From Lactiplantibacillus daoliensis (lineage in GTDB: Bacteria > Bacillota > Bacilli > Lactobacillales > Lactobacillaceae), in the NCBI RefSeq assembly GCF_005405005.1, contig NZ_BJDH01000004.1:211014-275013 (forward strand): 64,000 nucleotides of DNA, written 5' to 3'. Shown here in pieces: positions 46,642-56,732 of the stretch. The translations under genes and the position numbers were made by a program. The notes below the pieces were generated by a model. It was not told the DNA's origin. It did not search any database and worked only from the letters and a program-made list of their open reading frames with translations. Positions within the stretch are counted from its first letter, which is position 1. Every line of letters begins with the position of its first letter.

Positions 46642-47607
46642 CTAGATAATTGTGGCGACGCTAATTGCTGCGGCTACTAATCCAATCGACCAGAAGACGA
46701 TGTCAATTTTCCATTCGCTCCAGCCCTTCATTTCAAAATGATGGTGAATTGGGCTCATTAAGAAGATCCGCTTACCAGTCAATTTGAAGGAAGCCACTTG
46801 TAAAATTACCGACGCCGTTTCGATGACGAAGATAATCCCAATAATCAACAGTGACAACTCATGATGGACCAAGATTGAGACAGCTGCTAAAGCGCCACCT
46901 AAGGCCAAAGAACCCATGTCACCCATGAAAATTTTAGCTGGCTTATGATTGAAGACAAAGAAACCGAGTAACGAACCAACGACCGCAATACAGAATAAGG
47001 CCACGTCCATTTGCTGTTGGTGTAACGCGATAATGGCATAGGCCCCAAATGCAATCGTCGCTTGCCCGGCAACTAACCCGTCCAAACCATCCGTCAAGTT
47101 GACGGCATTCGAGAAGCCAACTAACCAGATGATGACAAACAGCATATACCAAAGGCCCATCGACCAGTCACCTAGTCCCGGTAGATGTAAACCCATTGGT
47201 AACTGTTCATGCTGATAAACCAGTGTAAAGACGACAGCGCCCACGATTTGGCCGAGCATCTTCTGCCAAGCTTTCAGGCCTTCATTCTGTTTGCGCCAGA
47301 GTTTAATGCTGTCATCCCAGAAACCTAAAGCACCGTAGAGGACCAGAATGAACATTAGAATCCAAGTTGTTGGTCGTAATTGTCCCTGCCAAAAGCCGAC
47401 CCAGATCGTCGTGACGAGAATGGCAATGATGAATAATAACCCACCCATCGTTGGCGTCCCAGATTTCTTTTCGTGCCACTTCGGACCCTCTTCACGAATC
47501 ATTTGTCCTTCTTTACGTGCCCGGAAATACCGAATCAAAGATGGCATCAAGGCAAAAACAATAATAAAGCCGCTAAATAGCGTTGCTACCCACTCAATTA
47601 AACTCAA
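46642..47607 (-). CDS. mraY: Phospho-N-acetylmuramoyl-pentapeptide transferase MraY
   Basis: A 321-aa integral membrane enzyme (about ten membrane helices) that transfers phospho-MurNAc-pentapeptide to undecaprenyl phosphate, forming lipid I. Cytoplasmic loop motifs are [19 protein letters not shown] (loop with the first catalytic region), [22 protein letters not shown] (DD motif), [35 protein letters not shown] and [17 protein letters not shown] (HHH). All catalytic Asp and His residues are in place. It lies 29 bases after pbp2B in the cluster. Confidence 0.97.
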   Translation of the reverse strand: MSLIEWVATLFSGFIIVFALMPSLIRYFRARKEGQMIREEGPKWHEKKSGTPTMGGLLFIIAILVTTIWVGFWQGQLRPTTWILMFILVLYGALGFWDDSIKLWRKQNEGLKAWQKMLGQIVGAVVFTLVYQHEQLPMGLHLPGLGDWSMGLWYMLFVIIWLVGFSNAVNLTDGLDGLVAGQATIAFGAYAIIALHQQQMDVALFCIAVVGSLLGFFVFNHKPAKIFMGDMGSLALGGALAAVSILVHHELSLLIIGIIFVIETASVILQVASFKLTGKRIFLMSPIHHHFEMKGWSEWKIDIVFWSIGLVAAAISVATII

Positions 47608-47636
47608 AACAATTCTCCATTCTACTTCTATAGCTG

Positions 47637-49778
47637 TTATTTCAGACTAACCGTCAACGCTTCCTTCGCTTCAATCGGATTACCGGCCGCAATACTTTGA
47701 GCTGACACGTATCCAGTCCCGTTCGTAACCAGTTTTAACCCGGTCAAGTCTGCAAAATCAGCGACATCGCTGGCAGACCAACCAACCACATTTGGCATAT
47801 ACATTTGACCGTTCGTCACTAGTGTCACGCGTTGTTTGTTCGTCAAGATCGTCCCTGACGACACTGACTGCTTCACAATATGCGCACCTTTGCCGACCAC
47901 AATTGGCGTCACACCAATTTTCTTAGCTGCCGCGGTTGCCGCAGTCGTCGTTTTACCAGTTAAATCAGACATTTTTATCGTTGCTGCTTTGGTTTCACTC
48001 GCTTTTTGTTCATCTAAAGCCCGTTGCATAACCGGCTTGAGAATATCCGCCATATCATCAGAAGCAGAAGTCCCATTCAGGGTCGGTTGCTTCATCGTAA
48101 TGTACATAATGTATTTTGGATTTTTCGCGGGTGCCATGCCGACAACCGAATACAGATACGAGTTATCGCCGACCGCATAAGTTGATCCGTTGCTGACTTG
48201 GGCGGTCCCAGTTTTCGCTGCAATGCGATAACCATCGATTTTGAATGCCGTCCCAGTCCCATATGACTTGTAGACAACATCCTGCATATGCTTCAACACT
48301 GCTGCAGACGTTTTAGCGGTAACTGGTTTGCCGACCACTTTGGTTTTACCACGAAAAACAGTTTCACCCGTGTTGGGGTTAGTAATCTTTGAAACGTAGT
48401 ACGGCTGTAACATCTTACCATTATTTGCAATAGCCGTGAAGCCACGTAACATTTGCAGGGCAGAAACTTGAATCCCTTGACCAAATGAGGTATCCGCTTG
48501 TTCAATGGGATACGTAAATTGGATCGAACCCGATTGCTCATTTGGCAGCTCACTGTTGGTACTCGTCCGTAGGCCAAATCGGTTAATATATTTTAACCAA
48601 GTCTTCGCACCCATGGTTTGTTCAAGGTGCGCCATCGCCACGTTACTAGACAACGCGAATCCCTTGGCGTAGGTAATGTTCCCCCAACCAGACGTATTCC
48701 AGTCAGGCACAGTTTTGCCACCAATCTTATATTCACCCGTTGGTACCGTGATATTAGGATTGTAATTCCCACTATCGATTGCGGCACCCATGGTAAACAC
48801 TTTCATGGTTGACCCAGGTTCAAACGTATCTTCCACTAAGAGGTTGCGCCACATTTTCGAGAGTCCTTGTTTAGTCTGGGAATTGAAAGTCGGCCGTTGA
48901 CTCGTGGCTAAAATAGCGCCCGTCTTGGCATTAATCAGTGTTGCTGTCATCCCTTTAGGATGCACCTTAGCATCCACTTCTGACATTTTTGTTTCCAATA
49001 ACGTCTGCAATTTACTGTCAAGCGTCGTGTAAATATCGTCACCATTCTTAACCTTTTGACTGTGGTCAGTCGTCCCCTGATAGCCGCTCTTGGTAACCGT
49101 CAAATGCCCATCAGTCCCGGTGAGTTGCTTATTAAAGGCTAACTCAATCCCCATCGAACCGGTTAAGGCAGTCCGTTCCGTTCCTTTGAGGTCTTTTGAA
49201 GTCGTTAGCCCAATCAAGTGTGAGGCAAACATGCCATTTGGATAGAGCCGAGCCTCAGATTGAATAAAGTGAAGTCCCGTCACATTTTGAGCGTCGATTT
49301 TTTTCTTGGTCGTCAGTGAAATATTTTTACCAGCCGTCCCAAATTCAATTTGGAATTTGCCGCGACCTTTCTGTAAGGTTGCCATCGCTTTTTTATAACT
49401 AATCGGTAAATATTTCGCCAGTACTTTGGCGGCTTGATCATCATTCTTCACGTAAATATCATGACCGGTGGCGTCCTTTTGGTTTTTCGACATGATCGCG
49501 TAGATCGTATATGTGCTAGTGTCTTCCGCAATTGGCTCGCCGTTCGCACTGTAGATCGTGCCACGCTTAGCAGTGACTGTCTGATCCACAGTATAAAGTT
49601 TCTTGGTCGCAGCGGCCAAATTCACACCATTCACGTGTTTCCCAATCGCGATATACGAAAAACGAATGCTCAAAACACCAAATACCACAATCGCGCCAAA
49701 AAATAGCCATTGGCCAAAAATTCGTCGATTTTGTTTTGGTGACCGTTTCGAAGTCATTCGTTGTTTGTTCTTATTCAT
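47637..49778 (-). CDS. pbp2B: Penicillin-binding protein 2B (class B transpeptidase, septal)
   Basis: A 713-aa class B PBP (FtsI/PBP2B type), the septal DD-transpeptidase partner of FtsW. One N-terminal membrane helix ([19 protein letters not shown]) is followed by the PBP dimerisation domain. The transpeptidase domain has the active-site serine in [10 protein letters not shown] (SxxK), ALSSNVAMA (SxN) and AAKTGTAQV (KTG). Two C-terminal PASTA domains follow from about residue 590 ([18 protein letters not shown] and [18 protein letters not shown]). The start overlaps the ftsL stop by four bases (ATGA). Confidence 0.96.
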   Translation of the reverse strand: MNKNKQRMTSKRSPKQNRRIFGQWLFFGAIVVFGVLSIRFSYIAIGKHVNGVNLAAATKKLYTVDQTVTAKRGTIYSANGEPIAEDTSTYTIYAIMSKNQKDATGHDIYVKNDDQAAKVLAKYLPISYKKAMATLQKGRGKFQIEFGTAGKNISLTTKKKIDAQNVTGLHFIQSEARLYPNGMFASHLIGLTTSKDLKGTERTALTGSMGIELAFNKQLTGTDGHLTVTKSGYQGTTDHSQKVKNGDDIYTTLDSKLQTLLETKMSEVDAKVHPKGMTATLINAKTGAILATSQRPTFNSQTKQGLSKMWRNLLVEDTFEPGSTMKVFTMGAAIDSGNYNPNITVPTGEYKIGGKTVPDWNTSGWGNITYAKGFALSSNVAMAHLEQTMGAKTWLKYINRFGLRTSTNSELPNEQSGSIQFTYPIEQADTSFGQGIQVSALQMLRGFTAIANNGKMLQPYYVSKITNPNTGETVFRGKTKVVGKPVTAKTSAAVLKHMQDVVYKSYGTGTAFKIDGYRIAAKTGTAQVSNGSTYAVGDNSYLYSVVGMAPAKNPKYIMYITMKQPTLNGTSASDDMADILKPVMQRALDEQKASETKAATIKMSDLTGKTTTAATAAAKKIGVTPIVVGKGAHIVKQSVSSGTILTNKQRVTLVTNGQMYMPNVVGWSASDVADFADLTGLKLVTNGTGYVSAQSIAAGNPIEAKEALTVSLK

Positions 49779-50155
49779 TTGTAAACATTCCTTATGTTAC
49801 CGTTGTTGAGCGATAAACCGCTCTTCTTAGCCACTTTATTTAAGCGGCTCCGGCTTGAAAGTTCACTAATTTGTTGCGTTGCGGAAGTATTACTAGCTTG
49901 TACCTTTGTGACTTTAGCTTGCACCGTTTGTAACGTCGATTGCGCATTTCCAATAGCAATATTCGACGAAACTAAAGCGATTGCAAGCGCAAAGACCACC
50001 AAACTAAAACTAACGCACAAGGCTTTCTCAAATTTTGAGAATGGCACCCGTTGTGTTTTGATGGCGGGGTTTGGGGTAACAGCGGTTTTATGTACCGGGT
50101 TTGTCGCACGGGGGATCTCGCGTGGTAATTCCCGTGCCAATCCATTTTGGGCCAT
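49775..50155 (-). CDS. ftsL: Cell division protein FtsL
   Basis: A 126-aa bitopic protein with a basic, Pro-rich cytoplasmic N-terminus (about 45 residues), one membrane helix (ALCVSFSLVVFALAIALVSS) and an extracellular coiled coil (AQSTLQTVQAKVTKVQASNTSATQQISELSSRS is the heptad region). This is the FtsL architecture: it pairs with DivIC and DivIB to activate septal synthesis. The sequence is poorly conserved, so the call rests on topology plus position between rsmH and pbp2B. The 4-base overlap with pbp2B indicates coupling. Confidence 0.92.
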   Translation of the reverse strand: MAQNGLARELPREIPRATNPVHKTAVTPNPAIKTQRVPFSKFEKALCVSFSLVVFALAIALVSSNIAIGNAQSTLQTVQAKVTKVQASNTSATQQISELSSRSRLNKVAKKSGLSLNNGNIRNVYK

Positions 50156-50185
50156 GGTTCTTCACTCCTTAAATTTTTTTGTAGC

Positions 50186-51139
50186 TTAATTTTGTTTTAA
50201 ACGTTCAATTACCCGTAATTTGGCACTGCGCGCACGACGATTCGCCGTAATTTCGGCATCACTAGGCACGATTGGTTTGCGATTCACTAAACGATAATCC
50301 GGTTGCATTTCGTCGGGGATCACCGGCAAACCAGGCGGTAACTCTGGTAAGGAACTATGTTCTTTAAAAATCGTTTTGACTAACCGATCTTCTAATGATT
50401 GGAACGTGATCACACTGACACGACCACCAACATTGATTAACTCAACCGCTTGTTCCAAGGAGGTTTCAAGGACGCCTAACTCGTTATTCACGGCAATCCG
50501 AATCGCTTGAAAGACCCGTTTAGCCGGATGACCACCCGTCCGCCGAGCACGGGCTGGGATGGCTTCCTTAATAATATCGACCAACTGGCCGGTCGTTTCA
50601 ATGGGGGCTTGTTCCCGTTCTCGCTCAATCGCGCGTGCAACTTGTTTGGAGAACTTTTCTTCACCGTAACGGTAAAAAATTCGGACAAGATCTGCGTAAG
50701 CCCACGTGTTAACCACGATTTGTGCCGTTAGTGGTGCAGTTTGATCCATCCGCATATCTAATGGCGCATCGTGTTGATACGAAAACCCACGTTCAGCGTT
50801 GTCAAACTGTGGCGAAGAAACACCCAAGTCATACACGATTCCATCGACATGGTTAATCCCGCGATCATTTAACGCCGTTTTTAAGTTGGCAAAATTGCTC
50901 TTGATGAACGTCAGCTGTCCCGCTGCTAAATAGTCCGCTAAGTTATCTTGATTATAATCAATCGCTGTCTGATCTTGGTCGAAACTAAACAAGTGACCTT
51001 CAGGGCCAAGCTGTTCCAAAATTCGTCGTGAATGACCACCACCACCAAGGGTACAATCCACATAGATGCCAGCAGGCTTAATGGCTAATTCCGCCACTGC
51101 TTCATGAAGTAGTACAGTCGTATGTTCAAATTCTGCCAC
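50186..51139 (-). CDS. rsmH: 16S rRNA (cytosine1402-N4)-methyltransferase RsmH
   Basis: A 317-aa SAM-dependent methyltransferase (formerly MraW) that modifies C1402 in the ribosomal P site. [15 protein letters not shown] at the N-terminus, the SAM loop [46 protein letters not shown] and [18 protein letters not shown] are all typical. It lies 30 bases downstream of mraZ; mraZ-rsmH begins nearly all dcw clusters. The C-terminal 40 residues are basic. Confidence 0.97.
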   Translation of the reverse strand: MAEFEHTTVLLHEAVAELAIKPAGIYVDCTLGGGGHSRRILEQLGPEGHLFSFDQDQTAIDYNQDNLADYLAAGQLTFIKSNFANLKTALNDRGINHVDGIVYDLGVSSPQFDNAERGFSYQHDAPLDMRMDQTAPLTAQIVVNTWAYADLVRIFYRYGEEKFSKQVARAIEREREQAPIETTGQLVDIIKEAIPARARRTGGHPAKRVFQAIRIAVNNELGVLETSLEQAVELINVGGRVSVITFQSLEDRLVKTIFKEHSSLPELPPGLPVIPDEMQPDYRLVNRKPIVPSDAEITANRRARSAKLRVIERLKQN

Positions 51140-51169
51140 GCAATTTCGCCTCCTATCAGTTAATCGTTT

Positions 51170-51613
51170 TTAAAAATCAATTAAATTCTCTGCTAAATCA
51201 TCAAAGTTTTCAGCGGTACTCGTTTCAAAGGTTTCCCACTTGCTTGCTGACCAAATTTCAAAACGGTCAGAAACACCCACGATGACACATTGTTTTTCAA
51301 GATCAGCAAACTTGCGTAACTTGGCTGGAATCATAATCCGTCCCTGCTTGTCCAAATCACACTCAGCTGCCGCACCGTAAAAGAACCGCGTAAAATTACG
51401 AGCATCTTTCTTAGTAATCGACAAGTGATCCAACTGATCTTGTAAAGTAGCCCAGCGTTCGGCTGGATAGCCAAAAATACAGCCGTCCATCCCACGCGTA
51501 ATCATAAAAGAGTCACCTAATAATTCTCGAAACTTTGCGGGGATGATTAATCGACCCTTCGCATCCAACGCATGTTCAAATTCACCAAAAAACATCTTGG
51601 ACGCCACGGTCAA
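51170..51613 (-). CDS. mraZ: Transcriptional regulator MraZ
   Basis: A 147-aa protein with two SpoVT/AbrB-like MraZ domains, each with the DxxGR motif ([19 protein letters not shown] and [18 protein letters not shown]). MraZ forms ring oligomers and represses its own operon by binding spaced repeats upstream. The start is uncertain. The family usually begins [11 protein letters not shown] (ATG 51595 here), but the only ribosome binding site (AAAGGGG) is four bases before an in-frame TTG at 51613, so I keep the longer form. Three GTGGN repeats overlap its promoter. Confidence 0.95.
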   Translation of the reverse strand: MTVASKMFFGEFEHALDAKGRLIIPAKFRELLGDSFMITRGMDGCIFGYPAERWATLQDQLDHLSITKKDARNFTRFFYGAAAECDLDKQGRIMIPAKLRKFADLEKQCVIVGVSDRFEIWSASKWETFETSTAENFDDLAENLIDF

Positions 51614-51639
51614 TCAACCCCTTTCATTAAACAATTCTA

Positions 51640-51669
51640 AGTCTACCACACCCCCCCACTTCCTACCAC
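51640..51669 (-). promoter_or_regulatory. dcw promoter (-10) with three MraZ-type operator repeats
   Basis: On the minus strand GTGGT, GTGGG and GTGGT (51665-51669, 51655-51659, 51645-51649) are separated by exactly five bases each, the 10-bp periodic arrangement known for MraZ boxes. The third repeat runs into an extended -10, TGG-TAGACT (-10 at 51640-51645). There is no recognisable -35, so MraZ would cover the polymerase site. Regulation is inferred. Confidence 0.72.
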
Positions 51670-51707
51670 AATGTTTTGACACTTTTCTAAATTGTTAACA
51701 AAATGTC

Positions 51708-51748
51708 AAAAAAGTCCCCACCTAACGCTGATTCGTTAGGTGGGGACT
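51708..51748 (-). terminator. Rho-independent terminator of the DUF3397 gene
   Basis: A 15-bp perfect stem (AGTCCCCACCTAACG with its complement) and a 6-base loop, then six T on the minus strand, separating DUF3397 from the dcw promoter. Confidence 0.95.
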
Positions 51749-51771
51749 AGTGGGGCCTTATTTTCCTTTAG

Positions 51772-52143
51772 TTAAGCAACCCGCGTCAGTAAGAAGATGA
51801 CTAGCGCTAGCAGGTAAATCACAATCGTTAACAGATCGGTTACCCGCCAAAACAGCCTGAAAAAGCGACCGTATAAGATTTCACCTTGTTGAATGACCGA
51901 CAGAATCGTTAAGCCAATGCCCATGATCATGAGTGAAATTACCTCATAAGGGACAATTGAACTGTCAGTAGTTTGCAAAGTTAAAAAGTGGGTAAAAATA
52001 ATTAAAAATGGTGGCCAAAAATCAATCAATAATAACTGTGCGGGCCAAAAGCGTCGCAATAGTCGCTTTAATCCCAAAACGACGACAGACACAGCCGCAA
52101 TTAAACTGATTTGTCCTAACCAGTTGGTGAACAGGTCATTCAT
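51772..52143 (-). CDS. DUF3397 family membrane protein
   Basis: A 123-aa integral membrane protein with four hydrophobic segments (ISLIAAVSVVVLGL, LLLIDFWPPFLIIFTHFL, EVISLMIMGIGLTILSV, LLTIVIYLLALVIFLL). This length and its position just upstream of mraZ match the DUF3397 family of lactobacilli and relatives; no function is known. GAGGA lies seven bases before the ATG. It has its own near-consensus promoter and a strong terminator, so it is not part of the dcw transcript despite the conserved neighbourhood. Confidence 0.82.
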   Translation of the reverse strand: MNDLFTNWLGQISLIAAVSVVVLGLKRLLRRFWPAQLLLIDFWPPFLIIFTHFLTLQTTDSSIVPYEVISLMIMGIGLTILSVIQQGEILYGRFFRLFWRVTDLLTIVIYLLALVIFLLTRVA

Positions 52144-52229
52144 GACGCTTTCCTCTCAGTCTTTTTTTCAAGTCAATCACCCATCCGACTTCTTGCACAC
52201 TTGGCACTAAGCCGTTATGGGTCGTTTAT

Positions 52230-52258
52230 ATTATAAGGATTCTGCAGGGACTTTTCAA
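52230..52258 (-). promoter_or_regulatory. Predicted promoter for the DUF3397 gene
   Basis: TTGAAA (52253-52258), a 17-base spacer and a perfect TATAAT (52230-52235) on the minus strand. The -35 overlaps that of the divergent corA promoter. Confidence 0.75.
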
Positions 52259-52280
52259 TCACTGCCACCAGTCCTATAAT
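52252..52280 (+). promoter_or_regulatory. Predicted promoter for the corA-family gene
   Basis: TTTTCA (52252-52257), a 17-base spacer and a perfect TATAAT (52275-52280) on the plus strand, giving a short leader of about 25 bases. Confidence 0.65.
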
Positions 52281-52311
52281 AGAACCCAAGTCACACTTGG
52301 AGGCGCCCGTT

Positions 52312-53268
52312 ATGTTGCAATATTTCACAACCGATTCTGATGGCCAGCTGGCAATTGGTCAGCCTCACGACCAAGCTTACTGGATCAATATTGAACGCCC
52401 CACCCCTGATGAAATCAACCAATTGGTTCAGAAATTTAACTTTCCAAAGGACTATCTCACAGCAGTCCTCGATGATGCTGAAATTTCACGTACTGAACAA
52501 TTGGATCAACAAACGACCGACCAAGCGACACTGATCATCATGCAATTTCCTAAACTAACGACCAGTGATCTCGGCTATCTGGAATATCAGGTCTATCCTT
52601 TCGCCTTGATTTTGACGCCGAATGCCGTGTTGACTGTCAGTAATTATCCCGCGAGCTTTATTCAGGATTTCATTATGGACCCGGATTCGTCCCGACTCAG
52701 CTTAGACAATCACGAGAATTTTGTGCTCGCAATTATGTGGTATATCTCCCATGCCTATGTGACAGCGCTAAAAGCCATTAATCACAAAACGTCAATTTTA
52801 GAACGTCATCTCACGCGGGCAACGCGCAACGAAGAAATTTTTCGCATCATGGCCTATCAAAAATCTTTGATTCGCTTCAAAGCCGCCCTAACTCAAAATG
52901 CGCCCGTGCTCACAGCGGTTGAAAACTCGGCGACCCATTTTAATGGCAGTCATCATCAGGCGCTGACAGCGGATATCATGATTGAAACCCAGCAAGCCGC
53001 TGATATGGCCAATACGACCAACCAAGTTTTACAACAATACAGCCAGCTCGTCAGTGCGGTTATTTCCAATAATCTGAATGACGTGATGAAAGTTCTCACT
53101 TCACTCACCTTGATTTTAACAATTCCAACCATTATCGGTGGCATCTATGGGATGAACGTGCATTTACCTGGCGCTAGTGTGGTCCATGCGTTCAGTTGGA
53201 TCATGCTTGGGACCATTATTTTATGTGTCATTAGTATAGAATATTTACGAAATCATGACTATTTCTAA
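52312..53268 (+). CDS. CorA-family divalent cation (Mg/Co) transporter
   Basis: A 318-aa CorA-type pentameric channel subunit: a large N-terminal cytoplasmic domain, a long stalk helix, and two C-terminal membrane helices (VLTSLTLILTIPTIIGGIY and FSWIMLGTIILCVISIEYL). The selectivity signature GMN is present as GGIYGMNVHLPG between them. The final residues (YLRNHDYF) are short and basic, as usual. ATG at 52312 was chosen, with GGAGG eight bases upstream; the in-frame TTG at 52297 is inside that site. The ion actually transported (Mg, Co or Zn) cannot be told. No terminator seen; the next promoter starts eight bases after its stop. Confidence 0.92.
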   Translation: MLQYFTTDSDGQLAIGQPHDQAYWINIERPTPDEINQLVQKFNFPKDYLTAVLDDAEISRTEQLDQQTTDQATLIIMQFPKLTTSDLGYLEYQVYPFALILTPNAVLTVSNYPASFIQDFIMDPDSSRLSLDNHENFVLAIMWYISHAYVTALKAINHKTSILERHLTRATRNEEIFRIMAYQKSLIRFKAALTQNAPVLTAVENSATHFNGSHHQALTADIMIETQQAADMANTTNQVLQQYSQLVSAVISNNLNDVMKVLTSLTLILTIPTIIGGIYGMNVHLPGASVVHAFSWIMLGTIILCVISIEYLRNHDYF

Positions 53269-53275
53269 TTGTTAA

Positions 53276-53304
53276 TTGAAAAATCTGTGATTCCACGTTA
53301 AACT
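53276..53304 (+). promoter_or_regulatory. Predicted promoter for the 40-aa DUF4044-like gene
   Basis: TTGAAA (53276-53281), a 17-base spacer and TAAACT (53299-53304) on the plus strand, about 40 bases before the small ORF. Confidence 0.6.
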
Positions 53305-53344
53305 ATGAAAGAATTACTGAAAAAGTGTGGTGCAAATTAAACTG

Positions 53345-53467
53345 ATGAAAAAGAAATCAACGTTTCAAAAAATCACAATGGTCATTGTCTGGGTCATGAT
53401 TATTTCAATGGTCGGCTCACTCGCCTTGACCGCATTATCCGGTTTAGGGTTACTCAACTTCGGTTAA
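53345..53467 (+). CDS. 40-aa single-span membrane peptide, DUF4044-like
   Basis: A short ORF of 40 codons beginning MKKKSTFQKITMVIVWVMII: a basic N-terminus followed by one membrane helix (MVIVWVMIISMVGSLALTAL). This matches the small DUF4044 family of lactobacilli and streptococci, whose role is unknown. Support for it being real: a promoter about 40 bases upstream, a strong terminator 17 bases downstream and the family-like sequence. Against: no good ribosome binding site (GTGTGGTG is far). In-frame GTG codons just upstream are possible alternative starts. Confidence 0.7.
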   Translation: MKKKSTFQKITMVIVWVMIISMVGSLALTALSGLGLLNFG

Positions 53468-53483
53468 TCGACACTGTTAGTCA

Positions 53484-53519
53484 AAAAAGCTCTCGAGAAA
53501 GATTTCTCGGGAGCTTTTT
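53484..53519. terminator. Terminator after the DUF4044-like gene, possibly bidirectional
   Basis: A 16-bp stem with one G-T pair (AAAAAGCTCTCGAGAA pairing with TTCTCGGGAGCTTTTT), with A and T runs inside the arms. It could also end the convergent ftsK transcript (stop at 53592). Confidence 0.88.
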
Positions 53520-53591
53520 GACGCTTAAGAATTAATATTAGCATGGTGGCACTGACATTCGCTACTGGACCAGTCAAAAAAGCGCGATTTT

Positions 53592-55931
53592 TTATTCCGA
53601 AGTCGGTTTCTCATCTGGCTTAGGTTGCCGATAGACCTTCCGCGCCTTACTGCCTTCAGACGGTCCAACAACACCGCGTTCTTCCATCTCATCAACAATT
53701 CGAGCGGCTCGGTTGTAGCCAATCCGAAAACGCCGCTGCAACATCGAAACACTCGCTGACTGTTGTTCAGTGACAAACTCGACAGCATCCGCATAATACT
53801 CATCTTCGCCATCGCGTGGATCTTCACCTTCTGTCGCTTCATCATCCTTCACCAACATGCTTTCATCGTAGTCGGCAGTCTGTTGTTGTTTGATAAAGTT
53901 CACAACTTCTTCGACATCATGATCAGAGATATAAGCGCCCTGCACCCGCAGAGGCTTATTCATGCCCATCGGTTGATAGAGCATATCACCTCGACCAAGC
54001 AACTTTTCCGCCCCATTACTATCAATAATCGTCCGTGAATCGGTCCCGCTGGAAACGGCAAATGCCATCCGTGATGGCACGTTTGCCTTAATCAGACCAG
54101 TAATAACGTCAACGGAAGGTCGCTGTGTCGCTAGGATCATGTGAATCCCCGCGGCACGCGCCATCTGCCCTAACCGAATGATCGCATCTTCAACTTCACT
54201 AGACGTGACCATCATCAAATCAGCCAGTTCATCAACAATCACGACAATATAAGGTAACACAGGTCGATTCTGGCCGTCGGCTTCATTTTGTTGTTTGATG
54301 TATTGATTATAGCCTTGCATATTCCGCTGTTTGGAATCTGCAAACAGTTCATAACGCCGTTCCATTTCAGCAACCACTTTATGTAACGCGCGGGCCGCCT
54401 TCTTAGGCTCGGTCACGACTGGCGTTAATAGATGTGGAATGCCATTGTAGACACCCAATTCAACCTTTTTTGGATCAATCAACATAAATTTGACCTGATT
54501 AGGTTTCGTGTTCATCAATAGCCCCGTAATCATCACGTTGATGGCAACTGATTTCCCACTCCCGGTTGACCCCGCAATAAGTAAATGCGGCATTTTCGAC
54601 AGGTCGGCCGTGACCAAATTACCAGAAACGTCGCGACCCAATGGCACTTGTAATGGTTTCGTGGGATGTGCTGGCTGCGCTTCAACAATATCGCGAAATG
54701 ACACCGTTGAAACTTGCTTATTCGGCACTTCAATCCCAATCAAAGACTTGCCAGGAATCGGTGCTTCAATCCGTAAATCTTTAGCCGCCAAAGCAAGCGC
54801 TAAATCATCGGCTAAGTTGACCACCTTGCTGACTTTCACGCCAACCGCTGGATGCAATTCGTATTTCGTGACGGATGGCCCCAAACTGACATTTTTAACT
54901 TCTACCTTAACGCCAAAGCTTTCCAAGGTCGTCTTGAGCTTTTTAGAATTGCTTTCGATTGTTGCGTATTCTGCACTCTGGTCGGTCTTAGGAATCTTCG
55001 TTAATAAGTCAGAAGTCGGAAGTTGATAATCGGAATCATCAACCGCTTCTGTCCCAACTAACTGCTCGTCCACGGCCGCGGTCGTCGGTGCTGGCGCCTG
55101 GGATTCTTGGTCGCTAGCCACAACGATTTTGACCGGCTCGCTCGCTGCTGGTTGTGTCACCGCTGCAGCACTGGTCGGCGCAGTGGTTGTCGCCGCCGAT
55201 TTTGGCGCAGGCGCTTCAGAAGTTGCCGCGGCCTGCCGATTAGCATGAATCTGGCGCTGAACGCGCCACCGCGCATACTGTACCCGGACATAATGGGCCA
55301 CTTCATCATAAGCCGTCTTGAGCTGCTCGCCCACGATAACCAAGCCATGGCGGATGACCAACATTGTTTGACGGAATGGTAACTTAAAGGCAATAAAAAT
55401 TCCGGCCACAATTAACACCACTGCCACCAAAACCGTCCCCAGATTGGCGATTAGCGGATAAGTTAAGCTATAACCTGCAGCACCGGCCAGGCCACCCCCA
55501 AGATTAACCGAGACTCCCCCCGTCGCAAAATCATTTTTAATCAAGTGCCAAGTAATTGACCAGAAATCGGTGTGGCGATTGAGTCGATTAAACATTGGAA
55601 TTTCTAACAATAATAAGTAGCTATAAAGGACTAAATTACCACCAGTCCACCAACGCCAACCGATTTTAGGCAATCTGCCAAAAATCATGACATAGCCCAT
55701 CAACACTAATGTCAAAACCGCTAAAATCTCGTAGGCGTCCCCTGCGATTAAGCGGAAACATTCGGCAAAAAAGATGCCGACTAATCCCAATTTAAACAGC
55801 GCAAACCCCGTGGTCAGTACCCCGATCAAGCCGATTAGGTTTCCCGTCATTTGACGCTGCGCTGCTGATTTTGTCGGGCGTTTTGTACCCGTTGTGCGTC
55901 GCTTTTTTGTTGTTCGTTGCTTTCGCGCCAC
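53592..55931 (-). CDS. ftsK: DNA translocase FtsK/SpoIIIE
   Basis: A 779-aa septal DNA pump that clears chromosome ends from the closing septum. A basic start ([19 protein letters not shown]) precedes four to five membrane helices (about 30-185), then an Ala/Pro/Thr-rich linker (about 225-300). The motor has Walker [17 protein letters not shown] and Walker [16 protein letters not shown]. The C-terminal gamma winged-helix domain recognises polar chromosomal sequences ([21 protein letters not shown]). The start is GTG with AAGGA about ten bases upstream. It is single-gene, and the upstream gap 55932-56015 holds only the trmL terminator end. Confidence 0.96.
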   Translation of the reverse strand: MARKQRTTKKRRTTGTKRPTKSAAQRQMTGNLIGLIGVLTTGFALFKLGLVGIFFAECFRLIAGDAYEILAVLTLVLMGYVMIFGRLPKIGWRWWTGGNLVLYSYLLLLEIPMFNRLNRHTDFWSITWHLIKNDFATGGVSVNLGGGLAGAAGYSLTYPLIANLGTVLVAVVLIVAGIFIAFKLPFRQTMLVIRHGLVIVGEQLKTAYDEVAHYVRVQYARWRVQRQIHANRQAAATSEAPAPKSAATTTAPTSAAAVTQPAASEPVKIVVASDQESQAPAPTTAAVDEQLVGTEAVDDSDYQLPTSDLLTKIPKTDQSAEYATIESNSKKLKTTLESFGVKVEVKNVSLGPSVTKYELHPAVGVKVSKVVNLADDLALALAAKDLRIEAPIPGKSLIGIEVPNKQVSTVSFRDIVEAQPAHPTKPLQVPLGRDVSGNLVTADLSKMPHLLIAGSTGSGKSVAINVMITGLLMNTKPNQVKFMLIDPKKVELGVYNGIPHLLTPVVTEPKKAARALHKVVAEMERRYELFADSKQRNMQGYNQYIKQQNEADGQNRPVLPYIVVIVDELADLMMVTSSEVEDAIIRLGQMARAAGIHMILATQRPSVDVITGLIKANVPSRMAFAVSSGTDSRTIIDSNGAEKLLGRGDMLYQPMGMNKPLRVQGAYISDHDVEEVVNFIKQQQTADYDESMLVKDDEATEGEDPRDGEDEYYADAVEFVTEQQSASVSMLQRRFRIGYNRAARIVDEMEERGVVGPSEGSKARKVYRQPKPDEKPTSE

Positions 55932-56015
55932 GCTGCTATCGTCCTTCCCATTTTTGAACTTAGTTCCATTGTAACAAACCGATGTTCGTTAATAAAAGTT
56001 TTCCTAACTCGAAAC

Positions 56016-56057
56016 AAAAACGCACGTTAGCCGGCCTTGCTGCGCCGATAACGTACG
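56016..56057 (-). terminator. Rho-independent terminator of trmL
   Basis: A stem ACGTTA-x-CGGC/GCCGGC-TAACGT with minor mismatches and an 8-base loop, followed by GCGTTTTTGTTT on the minus strand. Confidence 0.8.
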
Positions 56058-56073
56058 TCTGGCTGACACCAGG

Positions 56074-56586
56074 TTATTTTAATTTGTCGTTTTCGTAGTG
56101 ATGTGAACGTTCAAGATTTAAAAAGTTTTGTTGCCGCAGAGCTTCATAAATCACAATTGCGGCTGAATTTGACAAGTTCAACGCCCGGATATGAGAATCA
56201 TCTTGTGGAATCCGAATCGCTTTCTCCGGATATTGACGCATAAATGGTTCAGGTAACCCGGTCGTTTCTTTACCAAATAAGAAATAATGATCCTTACTCG
56301 TATCACTATAATCAACATCCGAATAGTCGTGATCAGCGAACTTTGAAACCAAATAGAGATTATTCAAATCTGGAATACTAGCTAAGAAGTCTTGTAAATC
56401 AGCATGATACGTAATATCCACGCTGTCCCAATAGTCTAATCCAGCCCGTTTCAGATGCTTATCATCAATTTTGAAGCCTAATGGTTCAATTAAATGGAGT
56501 ACAGTGTCAGTTCCAGCACAAGTCCGGGCAATATTCCCAGTATTGGCAGGCATCAATGGTTCAAATAACGCAATGTGATTCGTCAA
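56074..56586 (-). CDS. trmL: tRNA (cytidine/uridine-34 2'-O)-methyltransferase TrmL
   Basis: A 170-aa single-domain SPOUT methyltransferase that 2'-O-methylates the wobble base of tRNA-Leu isoacceptors. The start NHIALFEPLMPANTGNIAR is diagnostic. The trefoil-knot SAM site is FLFGKETTGLPEPF-like (HYFLFGKETTGLPE) with IRALNLSNSAAIVIYEALRQ. I chose TTG at 56586, with AAAGGAAG six bases upstream, giving the usual family length; the longer frame to 56640 adds 18 atypical residues. Confidence 0.95.
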   Translation of the reverse strand: MTNHIALFEPLMPANTGNIARTCAGTDTVLHLIEPLGFKIDDKHLKRAGLDYWDSVDITYHADLQDFLASIPDLNNLYLVSKFADHDYSDVDYSDTSKDHYFLFGKETTGLPEPFMRQYPEKAIRIPQDDSHIRALNLSNSAAIVIYEALRQQNFLNLERSHHYENDKLK

Positions 56587-56676
56587 AATAATCTTCCTTT
56601 TTATGTTTAAGTTTTCATTGAATGGAGGCAGTCTCTCCACTCAACAACCAGTCTGGTCATGCAAATTATCCTAATT

Positions 56677-56685
56677 ATCATACCA
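56677..56685 (-). promoter_or_regulatory. Possible extended -10 promoter for trmL
   Basis: TGG-TATGAT on the minus strand (-10 at 56677-56682), with no convincing -35. Confidence 0.4.
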
Positions 56686-56732
56686 TGATTACGGGGTAAA
56701 AGCCTAAAGATTCTAGTTCAAAGACGAATTAT

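Noticed and set aside
51703..51708. TTGACA upstream of mraZ as the -35 of the dcw promoter
   Set aside because: No -10 lies 16-18 bases downstream, and the hexamer is part of the T run of the DUF3397 terminator. The extended -10 at 51640-51648 fits better.
54508..55026. A 172-codon plus-strand frame opposite ftsK
   Set aside because: It lies wholly antisense to the conserved ftsK motor, with no ribosome binding site or promoter and no recognisable domain.
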